DNA from: Chlorella sorokiniana
Lineage: Eukaryota > Chlorophyta > Trebouxiophyceae > Chlorellales > Chlorellaceae
Reading direction: 5' to 3'
DNA length: 64,000 nt
NCBI GenBank assembly: GCA_025917655.1
Contig: CP084611.1
Location: 3,782,001 to 3,846,000 of the forward strand
Both the position numbers and the translations under genes were made by a program. This document shows, one piece after another, positions 36,937 to 47,843 of this stretch (its first letter is position 1; each line of letters begins with the position of its first letter). The notes below the pieces were generated by a model. The model saw nothing but the letters and a program-made list of their open reading frames with translations. It made no database searches and was not told the origin of the DNA.

Positions 36937-37591
36937 CAGAAACATGCACTTTATGTCCTAATATGTTGCAGACAAAGTTAAGACTGCGCATCTGCCAGGT
37001 ATTTGGGTACGTCGTGAGCGCACAAACGGCGTCGAGGCGCCCTGCAAGCGGTGCGACGCTGGGGCGCTGGCAGTACGATCAGGCTGGGATGGCGTCGCCC
37101 GTGTGTCGCCTCAATCGATCGCACACTCAAACGACAGCACATAGGCTCTTATCCCTCGCCGAGGCACAGATCGACTGGGGAGGGCTTTGTGCGATCGCGG
37201 ACTGCTGCACGGCAACTTCCGTCAGGGAGCCATCGATCAGCGTGGTGAGTGTTATGGAGCTTGGGTCAAGAACGCAGCGGTTGTCGGAGGTCTTCCAGTC
37301 GAGCGCTGTCCCTCTGGCAGCCCCCCCCTGATCCACGTGCTAGTTACGATCATCAAATCATACTGGAAGGTCGCTGGAGGCCGCTAGGACACAGCAAGGG
37401 CACCTTTGCCTCCCACGCTGGTCGCCGAAACCCGCCAGGCCTCACTTGAGCTCACGTTGCCGACCCCACTTCTCAACGTGTGTTGCAGGCCTGCAGAGGC
37501 CCGACTACAAGCCATCGAGCCCTGTGCCCCGCTCCACGCCCACTCCGCGGTGGCGGCGCGTGCACTCGTTGGCTAGGCGGCCGCCCGCGCG
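36937..37591. other. intergenic, MYND 3' end to V-ATPase 5' end
   Basis: About 655 bases between two plus-strand genes. The 3' half probably holds the V-ATPase promoter and 5' UTR; an acceptor-like TGTGTTGCAG near 37480 may mark a leader intron. No coding frame is convincing. Confidence 0.4.
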
Positions 37592-39086
37592 ATGTACTGG
37601 CTGGTCAGCCTGCCCCACGGGGGCCGCCCGACCAGGTTTGGAGCCAGCTGCAGGAGAGCACCACGTACGCCAACGACTACAGCAGCAACTTCAAGTTTGC
37701 GCTGCCCGAGTCGTTCCGCGTGGGCACGCTGGACACGCTGCTGGCCCTGTCGGACGAGCTGGCCAAGGTGAACCAGGCGGTGGAGGGCACGGTGAACAAG
37801 GTGCGGCGGCAGCTGGTGGAGCTGCAGGCGGGGGTGGCCCCCGAGGAGCGCGCCGACGTGTGGGTGGAGGGGCAGACGCCCGAGGGCTACCTGCAGCGCT
37901 TTGCGTGGAACGAGGCGCAGTACCCGTCGCGCCGCCCGCTCAAGGACATCGTGGCATCCATCACCGACAACGTGCAGAAGCTTGACGACGACCTCAAGGT
38001 GGGTGGGTGGTGGTGGGGGGGGCTGTCTTGCTTGCTGAATGTGCCCTGCACAAAGCATGCCCGCTGGCGCCGCCCAGGCCCCGGTGTCCTTCCTGCCTTG
38101 AACAAGCCCCCCGCCGCTCCTCCCTCGTCACTGCGCTCGCCCTGCACGCCTCACCGGCGCCGTCGATGCCCCGCTGCACAGGTCAAGGTGACGGAGTACG
38201 GGCAGCTGCGCAGCGCGCTGCAGGCGGCGGCGCGCAAGCAGCAGGGGTCGCTCGCGGTGCGGGACCTGTCGCCGCTGGTGCCCCGCGGGCAGGTGGTGGA
38301 GACGGAGAACCTGACCACGCTGCTGGTGGTGGTGTCCAAGGCGGCGCGCGGCGAGTGGCTGACCCAGTACGAGTCGCTGGCGGAGTTTGTGGTGCCCCGC
38401 TCCTCCGCCGCCGTGGCAGAGGACCAGGACTACCTCGCCTTCACCGTCGTGCTCTTCCGCCGCGTCGTGGACAGCTTCAAGACGGCGGCGCGCTCCAAGG
38501 GCTTCCAGGTGGGTAGGATGGGGGAGGGGGAGGGGGAGGGGCGGCCGTATGCATGGAGGGGCGCGGGAAAGGGAACGGCCAGGCCGCTGCGTGGGTTCCG
38601 CAGGCTGAGGCCCGGGCCGGCGCGCAAGCCCTCGGCAATTGGTCCGAGGGCTGGTAGACCTCCACCGGTCGCTGCTCCTCTGTCTGTTGCTGAGCGTTTG
38701 AGTTAACCCCCCTCTCCCCCAGGTCAAAGACATCCGAGTTGAGGCGGAGGGGCGCGCAGCAGCGAGGAGGAGCTGGCGGGGGTGCGGCAGCAGGCGGAGG
38801 CGCAGCGCGCCGCCCTGGAGCAGTGGTGCGTCACCTCCTACGGCGAGGCCTTCTCCTCCTGGATCCACGTGTGCGCGGTGCGGCTGTTTGTGGAGAGCAT
38901 ACTGCGCTACGGCCTGCCGCCGCAGTTCCTGTCGGTGCTGATGCGGCCCGCCGCGCGCCACACCGCCCGCCTGCGCAAGGCCATGGCCCAGATGTTCAGC
39001 CACAGCGGGGGGACCACTTCAGCGGGGAGGGGGCGGGGGACGACATGTTCCCCTACGTCTCCTTCACCCTTAACATCGAGGGCTGA
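37592..39086 (+). CDS. VMA5: V-type H+-ATPase subunit C
   Basis: Subunit C joins the V1 head to the V0 stator of the proton pump that acidifies vacuoles and endomembranes. The family is clear from MYWLVSLPH at the start, DQVWSQLQESTTYANDYS, VGTLDTLLALSDELAKVNQ, YLQRFAWNEAQYPSRRPLKD, LDDDLKVKVTEYGQLRSAL, LTTLLVVVSKAARGEWLTQY, EFVVPRSSAAVAEDQDYL, FSSWIHVCAVRLFVESILRY and the terminal MFPYVSFTLNIEG. Three exons: 37592-37998, 38182-38508 and 38723-39086. Slips lie at G runs near 37620 (after SLPHGG), 38755 and 39010; each restores the conserved sequence in a neighbouring frame. The 3' end of this gene is duplicated downstream. Confidence 0.93.
38517..38541. repeat. GGGGGA microsatellite
   Basis: About four copies of a GGGGGA hexamer just after a V-ATPase C splice donor. 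Confidence 0.8.
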
Positions 39087-39275
39087 GCACGCCGCCGCCC
39101 GCCCGCCCGCCCCTGATTCATCGCCGCCCGGCCCCTGCATTGCGCCCCTTTTGCTGTCTCAACAACCCTGCCCCCTGCTGGACCCTGCCGTCAAGCACAC
39201 TGTAAGTCGGAGGAGTCACAAGTGCAACCGGGTGCAACAGCCAGGCGGGGTAGGGCAGCCAGCTGGGCGGCGCCG
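38987..39275 (+). repeat. dispersed direct repeat, copy 1 (real V-ATPase C 3' end)
   Basis: This stretch, covering the last codons, stop, 3' UTR and poly(A) signal of the V-ATPase C gene, recurs in the same orientation at 40041-40333. By eye the copies agree at roughly nine bases in ten. Confidence 0.9.
39201..39205 (+). terminator. TGTAA poly(A) signal of V-ATPase C
   Basis: TGTAA lies 115 bases after the stop codon in CACTGTAAGTCGG. The same signal is preserved in the downstream duplicate at 40258-40262. Confidence 0.65.
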
Positions 39276-39377
39276 CCGGGTGCCCGCTTTGGTCATGACG
39301 GGGCGCCGGCCAGAGCTGGGACTAGTACCCGGCCAGTCCAATCAGCCTACCAAGTAGCCCAATGTCAAGCTTATGTT

Positions 39378-39892
39378 TCACTGCCACTCGCTCTCCTCAT
39401 GATGGCAACCTCGCACAGCGCTTCTCACCTCTGCGCGGCCGGCGCTCCCTTCGACATGCAGCACTTTGTGGGAAGCCTGTTGCAGGTAAGGCATGACCCT
39501 CGCGTTTGCTAGTCGAAATGCTCCCACTTGCCTGTTCGCGGTCCCGACAGGGCCACTTGCGTACGCGGCAGCCACAGAGTGCTCCACGAAATCAATGAAA
39601 TACCGCTGCAGGCCTGCGTCCTCGGAAGAAGCGCACAGCCACACCTCCGCCGCCTCCAAGGAGGACGTCCAGCGCGATTGCCGGCGCGGGACGTCGCGTC
39701 GTGGAGCTCTTGCGCAGAAGGCTGGAAGAGCGGAACAATTCAATGAATTTCATCCCAAACATCATCTTCTCCTTGGTGACCTTATGGGCACCAGCATCTA
39801 CTCTGCACAGTATGGGAGTTTCGGGATCTGACGCCATTGCCATCTACCTAGTTGTGGTCAGCCTTGTTCTGATCATGATCTGGTTTACCTGA
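39378..39892. other. possible small gene or gene remnant, strand unclear
   Basis: The island between the two copies of the V-ATPase 3' end differs in composition from its flanks. On plus, 39701-39892 reads a short hydrophobic tail with two membrane stretches (FIPNIIFSLVTLWAPAS and AIYLVVVSLVLIMIWFT), loosely like the end of a CorA-type transporter. Upstream, an ATG exon at 39399-39485 ends in a good donor (GCAG|GTAAGG) but does not join it in frame. On minus, an ATG at 39843 opens MAMASDPETPILCRVDAG and, after a slip, AEVWLCASSEDAGLQRYF. The two readings exclude each other and I cannot choose. Confidence 0.25.
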
Positions 39893-40040
39893 TGGACTAA
39901 GAAATGAGAATGATGTTGTTGCCTGGGGACTGATGCTGCTGCATGCATGGTCCTGCTGAGTCTTGTACAGCTGAGCCTTCCCCCTGTCAGGTGTACTGCC
40001 GCCAGACTGTGTGAATCCTGAGCGCCACAGGTAATGTTGT

Positions 40041-40333
40041 CCCAGACGTTCAGCCACAGCGGGGGACCACTTCAGCGGAGCAGGGGCGGGGACGACATGT
40101 TCCCCTACGTCTCCTTCACCCCGAACATCGAGGGCTGAGCGCGCCGCCGCCCGCCCGCCCGCTCCGCCCCTGATTCATCGCCGCCCGGCCCCTGCACCGC
40201 GCCCCTTTTGCTGTCTCAACAACCCTGCCCCCTGCTGGACCCTGCCGCCAAGTGCACTGTAAGTCGGAGGAGTCACAAGAGCAAGCGGGTGCAACAGCCA
40301 GGCGGGGCAGGTCAGGCAGTTTGGCGGCGCCAC
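40041..40333 (+). pseudogene. duplicated 3' end of V-ATPase subunit C
   Basis: A partial copy of the final V-ATPase C exon (FSHSG…, DDMFPYVSFTPNIEG, stop) plus its 3' UTR and TGTAA signal, 1,054 bases downstream of the original and in the same orientation. No upstream exons accompany it, so it cannot encode the subunit. Differences include a Leu-to-Pro codon change near the end and small gaps. It could still act as an alternative terminal exon or as a second terminator (inference). Confidence 0.85.
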
Positions 40334-40405
40334 CTTGGGGTGGTGGGCGCATGCGCGCCGCGTGCGGTGGATCCGCGGTCGCTGCATGTGGGCGCGTGTG
40401 TGCTG

Positions 40406-43400
40406 CTAGCGCGCCTGCGAGGCGTCCTCCCGTGCCTGCGCCAGCACCGACTGCGTGGCCTGCTCCAGCCGCGCCTGGCGTGCCGCCACGTACCGCTCCA
40501 CGGTGGCCCTCCCCGCCAGCATGCCCGCCCGCGCCGCCGACACAGGGTCCATGCCCGCCTCCAGCGCCGTCGCGGTGGCTGCCTGCTGCTGCCGCACCAG
40601 CGCAGCCTTGGCATCGCGGTACAGCCGCCTGCGGGGGAGCGGCGCGGGTGGGGGGGGGGGGGGGGGGGGACCCGCAGGCAGCCGGGGGCCGACCGGAAGC
40701 CTCCAGGCGTAGGCGGTGCGGCCTGCACGGAAACAGGACGCTGCTGTCGGGGCATGCTCCCCTCTAGGGTCCCGCTCACCGCTCCTCCTCTGCTTGCAGC
40801 TTGTAGGGCGCCCTCTCCTGGGGTCCGGTGCCGCGCCACAGCTCTGCACCGGGGAAGCCAGCTGTCACAGCCTGCTGCAGGCTCACACCGCGCAGGTGCG
40901 GCCAGGCGCACACGGAAACGTGGCGCTGAAGCGCGGTGCTGCGCTGCCAACGCTTGCCCGGGGCACAAACCCCAAAGCCCCCTCACCTGCGGTTCGAATG
41001 AGTGCGTCAGTACCGCGAGCGGTACGGGGCAGCACCTGGCGGTACCGAACCATGTGGGTGAACAGGTTGTAGGCTGTGCGGGGGCGCGGCAGGGTGACTG
41101 CAAGAGAGGGCCGCGACGGGTGCACGCGATTGAGGGGCAGCGGCCCGCACGTGACGTGGCACAGGCAGCAGAGCCAGGCCCCAAGCACAAGCGCAGCCCA
41201 GATCAGTCTGCTGCTGCAGCGGCCCGCCCCGCGTCAGCCCCCGCCACTCACGCTGCTTGCGCAGCTGCTCGCTGAAGCTGCTGTCGCCGTGCAGCCGCTG
41301 GCGGGCCAGCTCAGCCTCCACCAGCGCCCGCTCCCTGGCCGGCAGCGCCGCCAGCCGCTCCTCCCGCCCCAGCAGGCCCTGCTCCCGAGCTTCAGCCTCC
41401 AGCCTGGGGGAGGTGCCGGCAGCAGCAGCGGGTGGTGAGGCTGGCAACAAGCGCGACTTCCTTCCAGCCGTGGCAGCCAGCAGATGCCAAGCAGCGGTTC
41501 TCAGGCTGCTTTCGGCCCCGAACAGCCACACAGCTGAAGGCCGCAGCCCTGGGCGCCGCCACCCACCGTTCCGCCGTCGCCTGCTCCTCGTACGCGCGCC
41601 GCTCCTCCTCCGGCATGTCCCGCCAGCGGCGGGCCACCTCCTTGGCCACCGGCTGCGCCTCCTCCCAGCTGTCCCCCGACACCTCCGCCCGCGCCATCGT
41701 GCCTGCGCCGGGTGCCAGGGGGTGGGGGCCTGGGCGGCTGGGCGGCGCGACCACGGGTGGCTCCCTCCAGCAACGGCGGCAGCGCCCGCTGACAAGGGCT
41801 GCTCGCTCCCTTGCGTGTGCACTCAGCGCTTTCCCTCATCCCCCAAACCCCGACCCCACTCCACCACACACACACACCAGCCAGCAGGCGGCGGCTCACT
41901 CTGGAAGAAGAGGAGGTATCCGTTGACGGCGGCGCTGCGGTCGGGGGCGCCGTCTGCCTGCGCCCCCAGCACCGCGTGCAGCTGCCCCACCTCCAGCTCA
42001 GCCGCCGCGCCCAGCGCCAGCCGCGCCTCCGCCCGCGCCTGGTCCAGCCAGAAGGCCTGGCTGTCCTCCGCGTCCGGGGCCGACTGCAGGCCGCCCTCGC
42101 CCGCCTCCTCCCCCTGGCCCCCAGCCGCCGCCGCCGTCGCCGCATGCCCACCCTCCCCAGCCGCTGCCTCTGCCGCTTGGGCGGCGGCAGTCGCCGCAGC
42201 CGCGTCCTTGGCCTGGCCCGAGGCCTTGGCCCCGGCTTGGCCCCAGACCTGCCCCTCTTGGGGGGCCGTGTCAGGTGCGCCGGCCGAGGCAGCCACCGAC
42301 CTGCGTGCCGCCTTGCTGCTGGCAAACGTGTTTTTGGTGGCCAGGATCTGAAGCGCGTCGGCCAGGGTGAGGGTCATGGGGTCGTAGCTCTGCAAGGGGA
42401 GGCGGCAGCGGCAGCATCACACGAGGTGAGCGGTGCGTGTGTGCCGGCTGTGGATGCGGGCAGCGCAACGGCGAGGCAGCGGGCGGCTGTCGATGCGGTT
42501 CTGGACAGCGCCTGCACGGCGCCTGCAACACCGCATAAGCCGCCAGTTGAGTGCTCGCCCAGCGGCGCGCTGCGCAGGAGCTCACCGCTGGCACAGAACG
42601 GGAGAGCGCGCCGCAGCGGATGAAGGGACCAAACTTGCCCATCGCCACCAGCACGCTCTCGCCTGGCAGCATGGGGGAGGCACAGCAGCGCGCATCGGCA
42701 GCAGGCCAGGGCCTCGTGGGCCCAGGGCAGCAGCACAAGCCTCAGTGCTTGCCGCACAGGCAGGCAGCCGGGCGGGTGCTCAGCTGACGCCCAGGCAAGC
42801 GATCGCACCCAGCTGGCCCCACGCTCACCGCTGGCTGGGTTGGGGCCCAGGTCGCGGGGCAGCTGCAGCAGGGCCAGCGCAGTGTCCAGATCCACCAACC
42901 GATGCGTCAGGAGCTTCTGCGGGGGGGGCACATTGATGAGCGTGGGCTGCGGGACTGCTGCAGCGACGCCCCGGGCTTAAACAGTCATGCGGGGGGCAGC
43001 GGGCTGGCAGCCGCCTGCCTCAGCTGGCAGCGGACTGTGAGTGACGTGGCGTGGCGCCGGCAGCGCGGCCAGCGGCAGCCCTGCTCCCGGGAGCTGTCTG
43101 CACCTTCGGGAGGGCCTGGCGGCGGAAAGCGTCTCCAGCCTCCTCCGCCGACACCCCTCGCTGCACGTAGGCCCCGTACAGGCCGTCCCGCACAAACACG
43201 GGCTGGCCTGTGGCCGGGTCGTCACCTAGCAGCCGCGCATAGCCTGGATGGGAGGCGGCGAGTGGCCAGAGGCAGGCAAACGAGAGTGGGAGGCGGGTGT
43301 GGCAGGCTTCCGCGTGTCGGCTTGAAAGCGCGCTGGGCTCGGGGACAACCACAGACGGAGCACCAGGCAGGTTGGCGGCTGGTAGGTGCGGCTGCCGCTG

Positions 43401-46400
43401 CCTGCGCGGCAGGGTTGCGGCGTTCAGCCGCCTCACCCTTCAGCCCCGCCTGCGCCGCTGCCTGCTCGGCGGCGGAGGTGTCGCGGGCGTCTGCAGCTCC
43501 TTCCTCGCCCTCAGCTTCATGAGCTCCCGTGGCGGCTTGGAGGGCCCCGCCCTCAATCGAGCGTGAATACGAGCAAGCTGCGGCATTTTTAGGATGGGTG
43601 CGGGTAAGAGGTTAGGGGTGGTGTCAGGGGCGTGTTTGTGCGCTCGCAGCTCGCGGCATGCGTTGCCAGCAGCGCCCCTCCCCAGCCCCCACGCACTCGG
43701 GTACGCCGAGCAGCCCACGAAGGGCGGCGCCTGCTTGCGGCTGCCCAGCTTGAGGGAGAGGGGCTGCCGCAGCTTGGGCACGTGCGGCTGCTGCCGATGA
43801 GGCTGTCCCCCGCCACCTCGTTCAGGCGGTCAATCACCTCGGTGACTGGCACGCCTGCAGCACGCAGGCAGCGGCAGAGGCAGGGCAGTGGGAGGCTGGG
43901 GCCGCTGCGGCCGAAGCATCCTGGGGCTGGCAGCGCAGCGCGGAGGGGGCCGCCGCTGATGGCTGCTTGCCAGCCGCACGCCGCAAGGCGCCGGCCCTCC
44001 CCGCCTCACCCGCCACCTCGTCCAGCCGGCCCGAGAAGGGCGCCCAGAACTCGGCCAGAACCTGCTCCCAGGAGCCGCCGCCCCCTGCGGGGCAAGCAGG
44101 CACGCATGCCCGTACCAGCAGGTCACATCGCAAGATGGCCGGGTGATCAAGGCGGCCGCCGACAGGCCTGACACTGACGCTCCACCCCCACCCCCAGGCA
44201 CCCCGCCGTTTCCTGCCCCCCACCCCTCATTGCCACCTGACACCTCATCCAGCTGGTGCTCCATGCCGCTCGTGAACCCATAGTCGACATACTGAAGGGG
44301 GTGGGGTGGGGGGTGGGGGGCCTTGTCAGTTGCAGAACGGAGCCTGGGCATCAAGGCAAGCTTTGCCCGGCCGGCTGGGGCCTCCACCCGGCAACACCCA
44401 CACACGGCCACTCACTTTCCTCCTGCCACCCCCCAACCACACACACACCTGCGGGAAGTAGGTCTGCAGGAAGGCGGAGAGGACGCGTCCCAGCGGCTGC
44501 GCATGCAGCGCGCGTCCCTCGCGCCGCGCGTAGCCCCGCGCCACCAGCACCGCCAGGGTGGGAGCGTAGGTGCTGGGCCGCCCGATGCCCAGCTCCTCCA
44601 TGCGCCGCACCAGGCTGCCCTCGGTGAAGCGAGGCGGCGGCCGCGTCTCGTGCGCCGTCGCCTCGACGCCGCCCACGTCCGCCGCCCCCCGCTGCACGGA
44701 CGCCAGCGCGGCGGCCGCGGCCGCCCGCAGCCTCCTGCTGCGCGTGCTTGGTGGGAGAGGCGGCGGCGGCGCCGCCCTCCTCCTCCCCCTCCTCGACCGC
44801 ACCGCCCGCCTCGCTGCTGGGCGCCGCGTCATCGGCAGCCTCCGCTGGCCCGACCGCCGCCGGGTCGAAGTACGCCGCCAGGTATCCTGGGAAGGCGACG
44901 GTGCTGGCTGTGGCGCGCAGCACCAGGGCGCCGTCGGGGCTGGCCAGGTCAGCAGACAGCCGTGCCACGCGGGCAGTGGCCATCTGGCAGGCCAGGGCTC
45001 GCCCGCGGATCAGCCTGCGGGCGGGACAGGGCCCAAACCACACAGCGCACACGGGGAGTGATGCTGGAGGACAGGCGGAGGCAGCAGGCAGGCAGGGAAC
45101 CGGGCAAGAAGCTCCGCGCCAGCAAGGCAGCGGCGCGGCGCCTGCACCCACCCATACAGCTTGGCCGCGGGCCCCTCCTCCCCCCTGCGCCGTCAGCTGC
45201 TCCGCGGTGACGGCTGGCTCCGTGGGCCGGATGGCCTCGTGAGCTTCCTGCGCCACAACAGGGGGCAGGCAGGAGCGCGCTGGTGTAAAAAGTCGGGGCG
45301 CTTCTCAGGCCAGACAGAGTGGCCAGCAAGAGAGGCGGCGCAGCTGGCACAGCTGCACGCGTGCGGGGAGGCCCCACGACGCGCCTGCGCGTTCTTGCTC
45401 CTGGCCTTGAACACGCGCGGCTCCGGCGGCACGCTGTGCGCGCCGTGCTCCGCCGCTGCCGCCGCCCGCAGCGCGTCCACCGCGGCGGGCGACAGCGCCA
45501 CGCCGTCGGTGCGCATGTACGTGATGTGTCCCGCCTCGTACAGCTGCTGCGCCAGCTGCATCGTGCGGCTGGCACCTGCATGGGCGCAGGGCAGGGAGGG
45601 GCCGCCAGGTGCAGGATGGCACATTGGAAATTCCCTGGAGGCCGCCTGGGAGCCCAGGACAGTGTCAAGAGCAAGGGGCGAACGCAGCGCATGCTGCCGC
45701 GGGGCAGCGCCTGCGCCGCCGCTCACTGAAGCCCAGGCGCGTGTTGGCCTCCTGCTGCAGCGTGCTTGTGATGAAGGGCGGCGGCGGCTGCCGCTGCTGC
45801 TCCCGCCGGCTCGTCTCCCGCACCGCAAACCGCGCCGCCGCCACCCAACCCGCCACCGCCTCCGCCGCCTGTCGGTCGGGGTAGCCGGGCTGGGGGCGGC
45901 GCGCCGTCCACCTGCGCCAGCCGGGCCTGCAGCTGGGCGCCGCCGGGCAGGCGCAGGCTGGCGCCCACCGTGAAGTAGTGCTGGGGCTGGAAGGCGGCGA
46001 TGGCCGCCTCGCGCCGCACAGCAGGCGCAGCGCGACCGACTGCACGCGCCCCGCCGACCGCGCCGCGGGCAGCTTGCGCCACAGCAGGGGGACAGGTGGA
46101 ACCCAAACAGGTAGTCCAGGGCCCTGAGGCAGCAGGCGGCGCGGGGGAGCCAGCCGGCGGTCGGGGGATGCGGTTGGAAGGCGCATTCCAGCAGCCGCCA
46201 AGCAACTCGTGCTGCTGAGGAGCCTGAGTGGCCGCTCGTTGCGCCCCCTCCTCCGCACCCACCCACCTGCGTGCCATGTATGCATGCACCAGCGGCTCGC
46301 TGATCTGGCGTGGCTGGGCCAGCGCCTGCTCCACCGCACGCTTGGTCACTGCGCGTGTGCTAGCGTGCGTGTGTGTGTGTGTGCGTGTGCAAGGCTGTTG

Positions 46401-47355
46401 CACAGTGCAGCTGGGACCCTGCCTCAGCATCGAGTTGTAGATTGCATGGCCCCACGCAGCCAGCAGCCCACAACAGGCCAGCATAATGGAGCGGCGCTGG
46501 CGCTCAGGCAGCCCTGACCCTCCCCTGATGCCCCCGCTGCTCCCTAAGCGCGCCCGCCATCGCGCCCCCCCGACAACACCCCCCTCACCCTCTGTGAAGG
46601 TGATGCGGTGGCACGGCGTGGCCTCCCCAGCGCCCCCGCCGCCGCAGCTCCTGCTCCAGGTGCCAGCTGATGGCCTCCCCCTCGCGGTCAGGGTCGGTAG
46701 CCAGCCACAGCCGCTGCGCCCGCGCACAGCCTCAGCCAGCGCGGGCAGCCGCCCGCCGCCGCGGGCAGCACCGCCCAGCGCATGGCAAAGCCCTCGCCGG
46801 GCTCCACGGAGCCCTTGCGGGCGGGCAGGTCGCGGATGTGGCCGTAGCTGGCCAGAACCTGCGGCGGCAGCAGCCGCGGCCGCAGTGCAGGAGGTGAGGG
46901 CTGCTGCGCCGCCGCGTGAGACGGCCGCCGATCGCCACAACTCGATCCACCAGCTGAAGAGGAGAAGAGCCCTCCCCGACAGTGTTGGGCCTCCATCAGG
47001 ACCCCCGCAACCCACCCACCCTGAAGCCGGGCCCCAGGAACTCTTGGATCTTGCGCGCCTTGGCCGGCGACTCCACCAGCATCACCGGCAGGCTGCTGCC
47101 CGACACGCCAGCCACGTCCACCGCGTCTGGAGCCCCGACTTTACGGGGACGCCCGCGCCGCTTGGGGGCCGCTGCAGCGGCCTGCCCTGCCTGCGCTGCC
47201 GCATGAGCTGCCGCTGCAATCGCGCGGCTTGGCGGGGTGCCGCAGAGCAGGCCACAGCTGGCGGCTGGAGTGAGATGAAGCAGCCAGCCTGCTCCTCTAT
47301 GTCTCAAGGCCGCAGCTACCAGCATTTGGCGCTGCACGTTCATGAAGCAGAACAT
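40406..47355 (-). CDS. topA: type IA DNA topoisomerase with N-terminal AT-hook and C-terminal HMG boxes, probably organellar
   Basis: Bacterial-type topoisomerase I relaxes negative supercoils. Order seen: leader MFCFMNVQRQMLVAAALRHR… without acidic residues; AT-hook PKRRGRPRKVG; TOPRIM start MLVESPAKARKIQEFLGPGF; YGHIRDLPARKG; ATDPDREGEAISWHLEQE; SAGRVQSVALRLLC; catalytic tyrosine in GHITYMRTDG (usual Ser after Asp is Gly); EAHEAIRPTEP; EELGIGRPSTYAPTLAVL; YVDYGFTSGMEHQLDEVS; zinc site CPSCG … GCSAYP; repeats GDDPATGQPVFVRDGLYGA, VAMGKFGPFIRCG and YDPMTLTLADALQIL. The exon holding that last repeat runs on without a break into HMG box 1 (VNGYLLFFQSE, then VAKEVARRWRDMPEEERRAY). A second, weaker box follows (RPRTAYNLFTHMVRYRQ, then ELWRGTGPQERAPYK). 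Many exons, with slips at G/C runs (e.g. near 43755). Start ATG 47355 retains the leader; stop 40406-40408. Confidence 0.85.
40650..40669. repeat. 20-base poly-G run
   Basis: Twenty uninterrupted Gs in the last intron of the topoisomerase gene (poly-C on its coding strand). It is capable of quadruplex formation and of length error. Confidence 0.9.
46365..46390. repeat. GT/CA microsatellite
   Basis: About a dozen GT units with one or two interruptions, in a topoisomerase intron. Confidence 0.85.
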
Positions 47356-47843
47356 CGAGTGAGGCGCGGCTCGTCCTGTGCCAGCGGCGGCGGCGGCGGG
47401 CAGGGGTGCCAGTCAAGTCTTCGCTTCCGTTCTTGCACCGATCGTTTGCCTCACCTCCCTACTTGCTGTGGATGCACTAGGAGACGCGCCCAAGGAGGCT
47501 CCAGGCAGGCTCACTGCCATACCTTGCACGCTGCCTTGCCCATCTCCTGCCTCCGCTAAGTATAATTTTTCCTCGGCTGTGCTTTAAAAATTAAAATATG
47601 CTAGCTGCCGACGAAGTGCTCAGCTTGCAAAGTGCTCGGAATGTGGCCAGGCACCGCCTTGCTGGGCCAGGCACATGTAGATTGCAAGAACCTGCACACT
47701 GTTTTTGCGATTTGAGGGACACAAAGCCACTGACCCTTGAACGGGCACCGCCGCTGACTAGGCGGCACCATGTGCACACCGAGCGAGCACCATTCCAGTG
47801 TCAAATGTGATGTAAAATAGGGATGTGGATGCATACGAGCCAT
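47356..47843. promoter_or_regulatory. topoisomerase 5' region and PPAT 3' region
   Basis: About 490 bases between two minus-strand genes. Around 47560-47600 lies the most AT-rich stretch nearby (TATAATTTTT and TTTAAAAATTAAAATATG), a plausible core promoter for the topoisomerase. No gene is evident. Confidence 0.45.

Noticed and set aside
39701-39892. CorA-like transporter tail
   Set aside because: Only two hydrophobic stretches support it, no GMN motif is present, it starts at GTG, and no upstream exon joins it in frame; kept only as an unresolved island.
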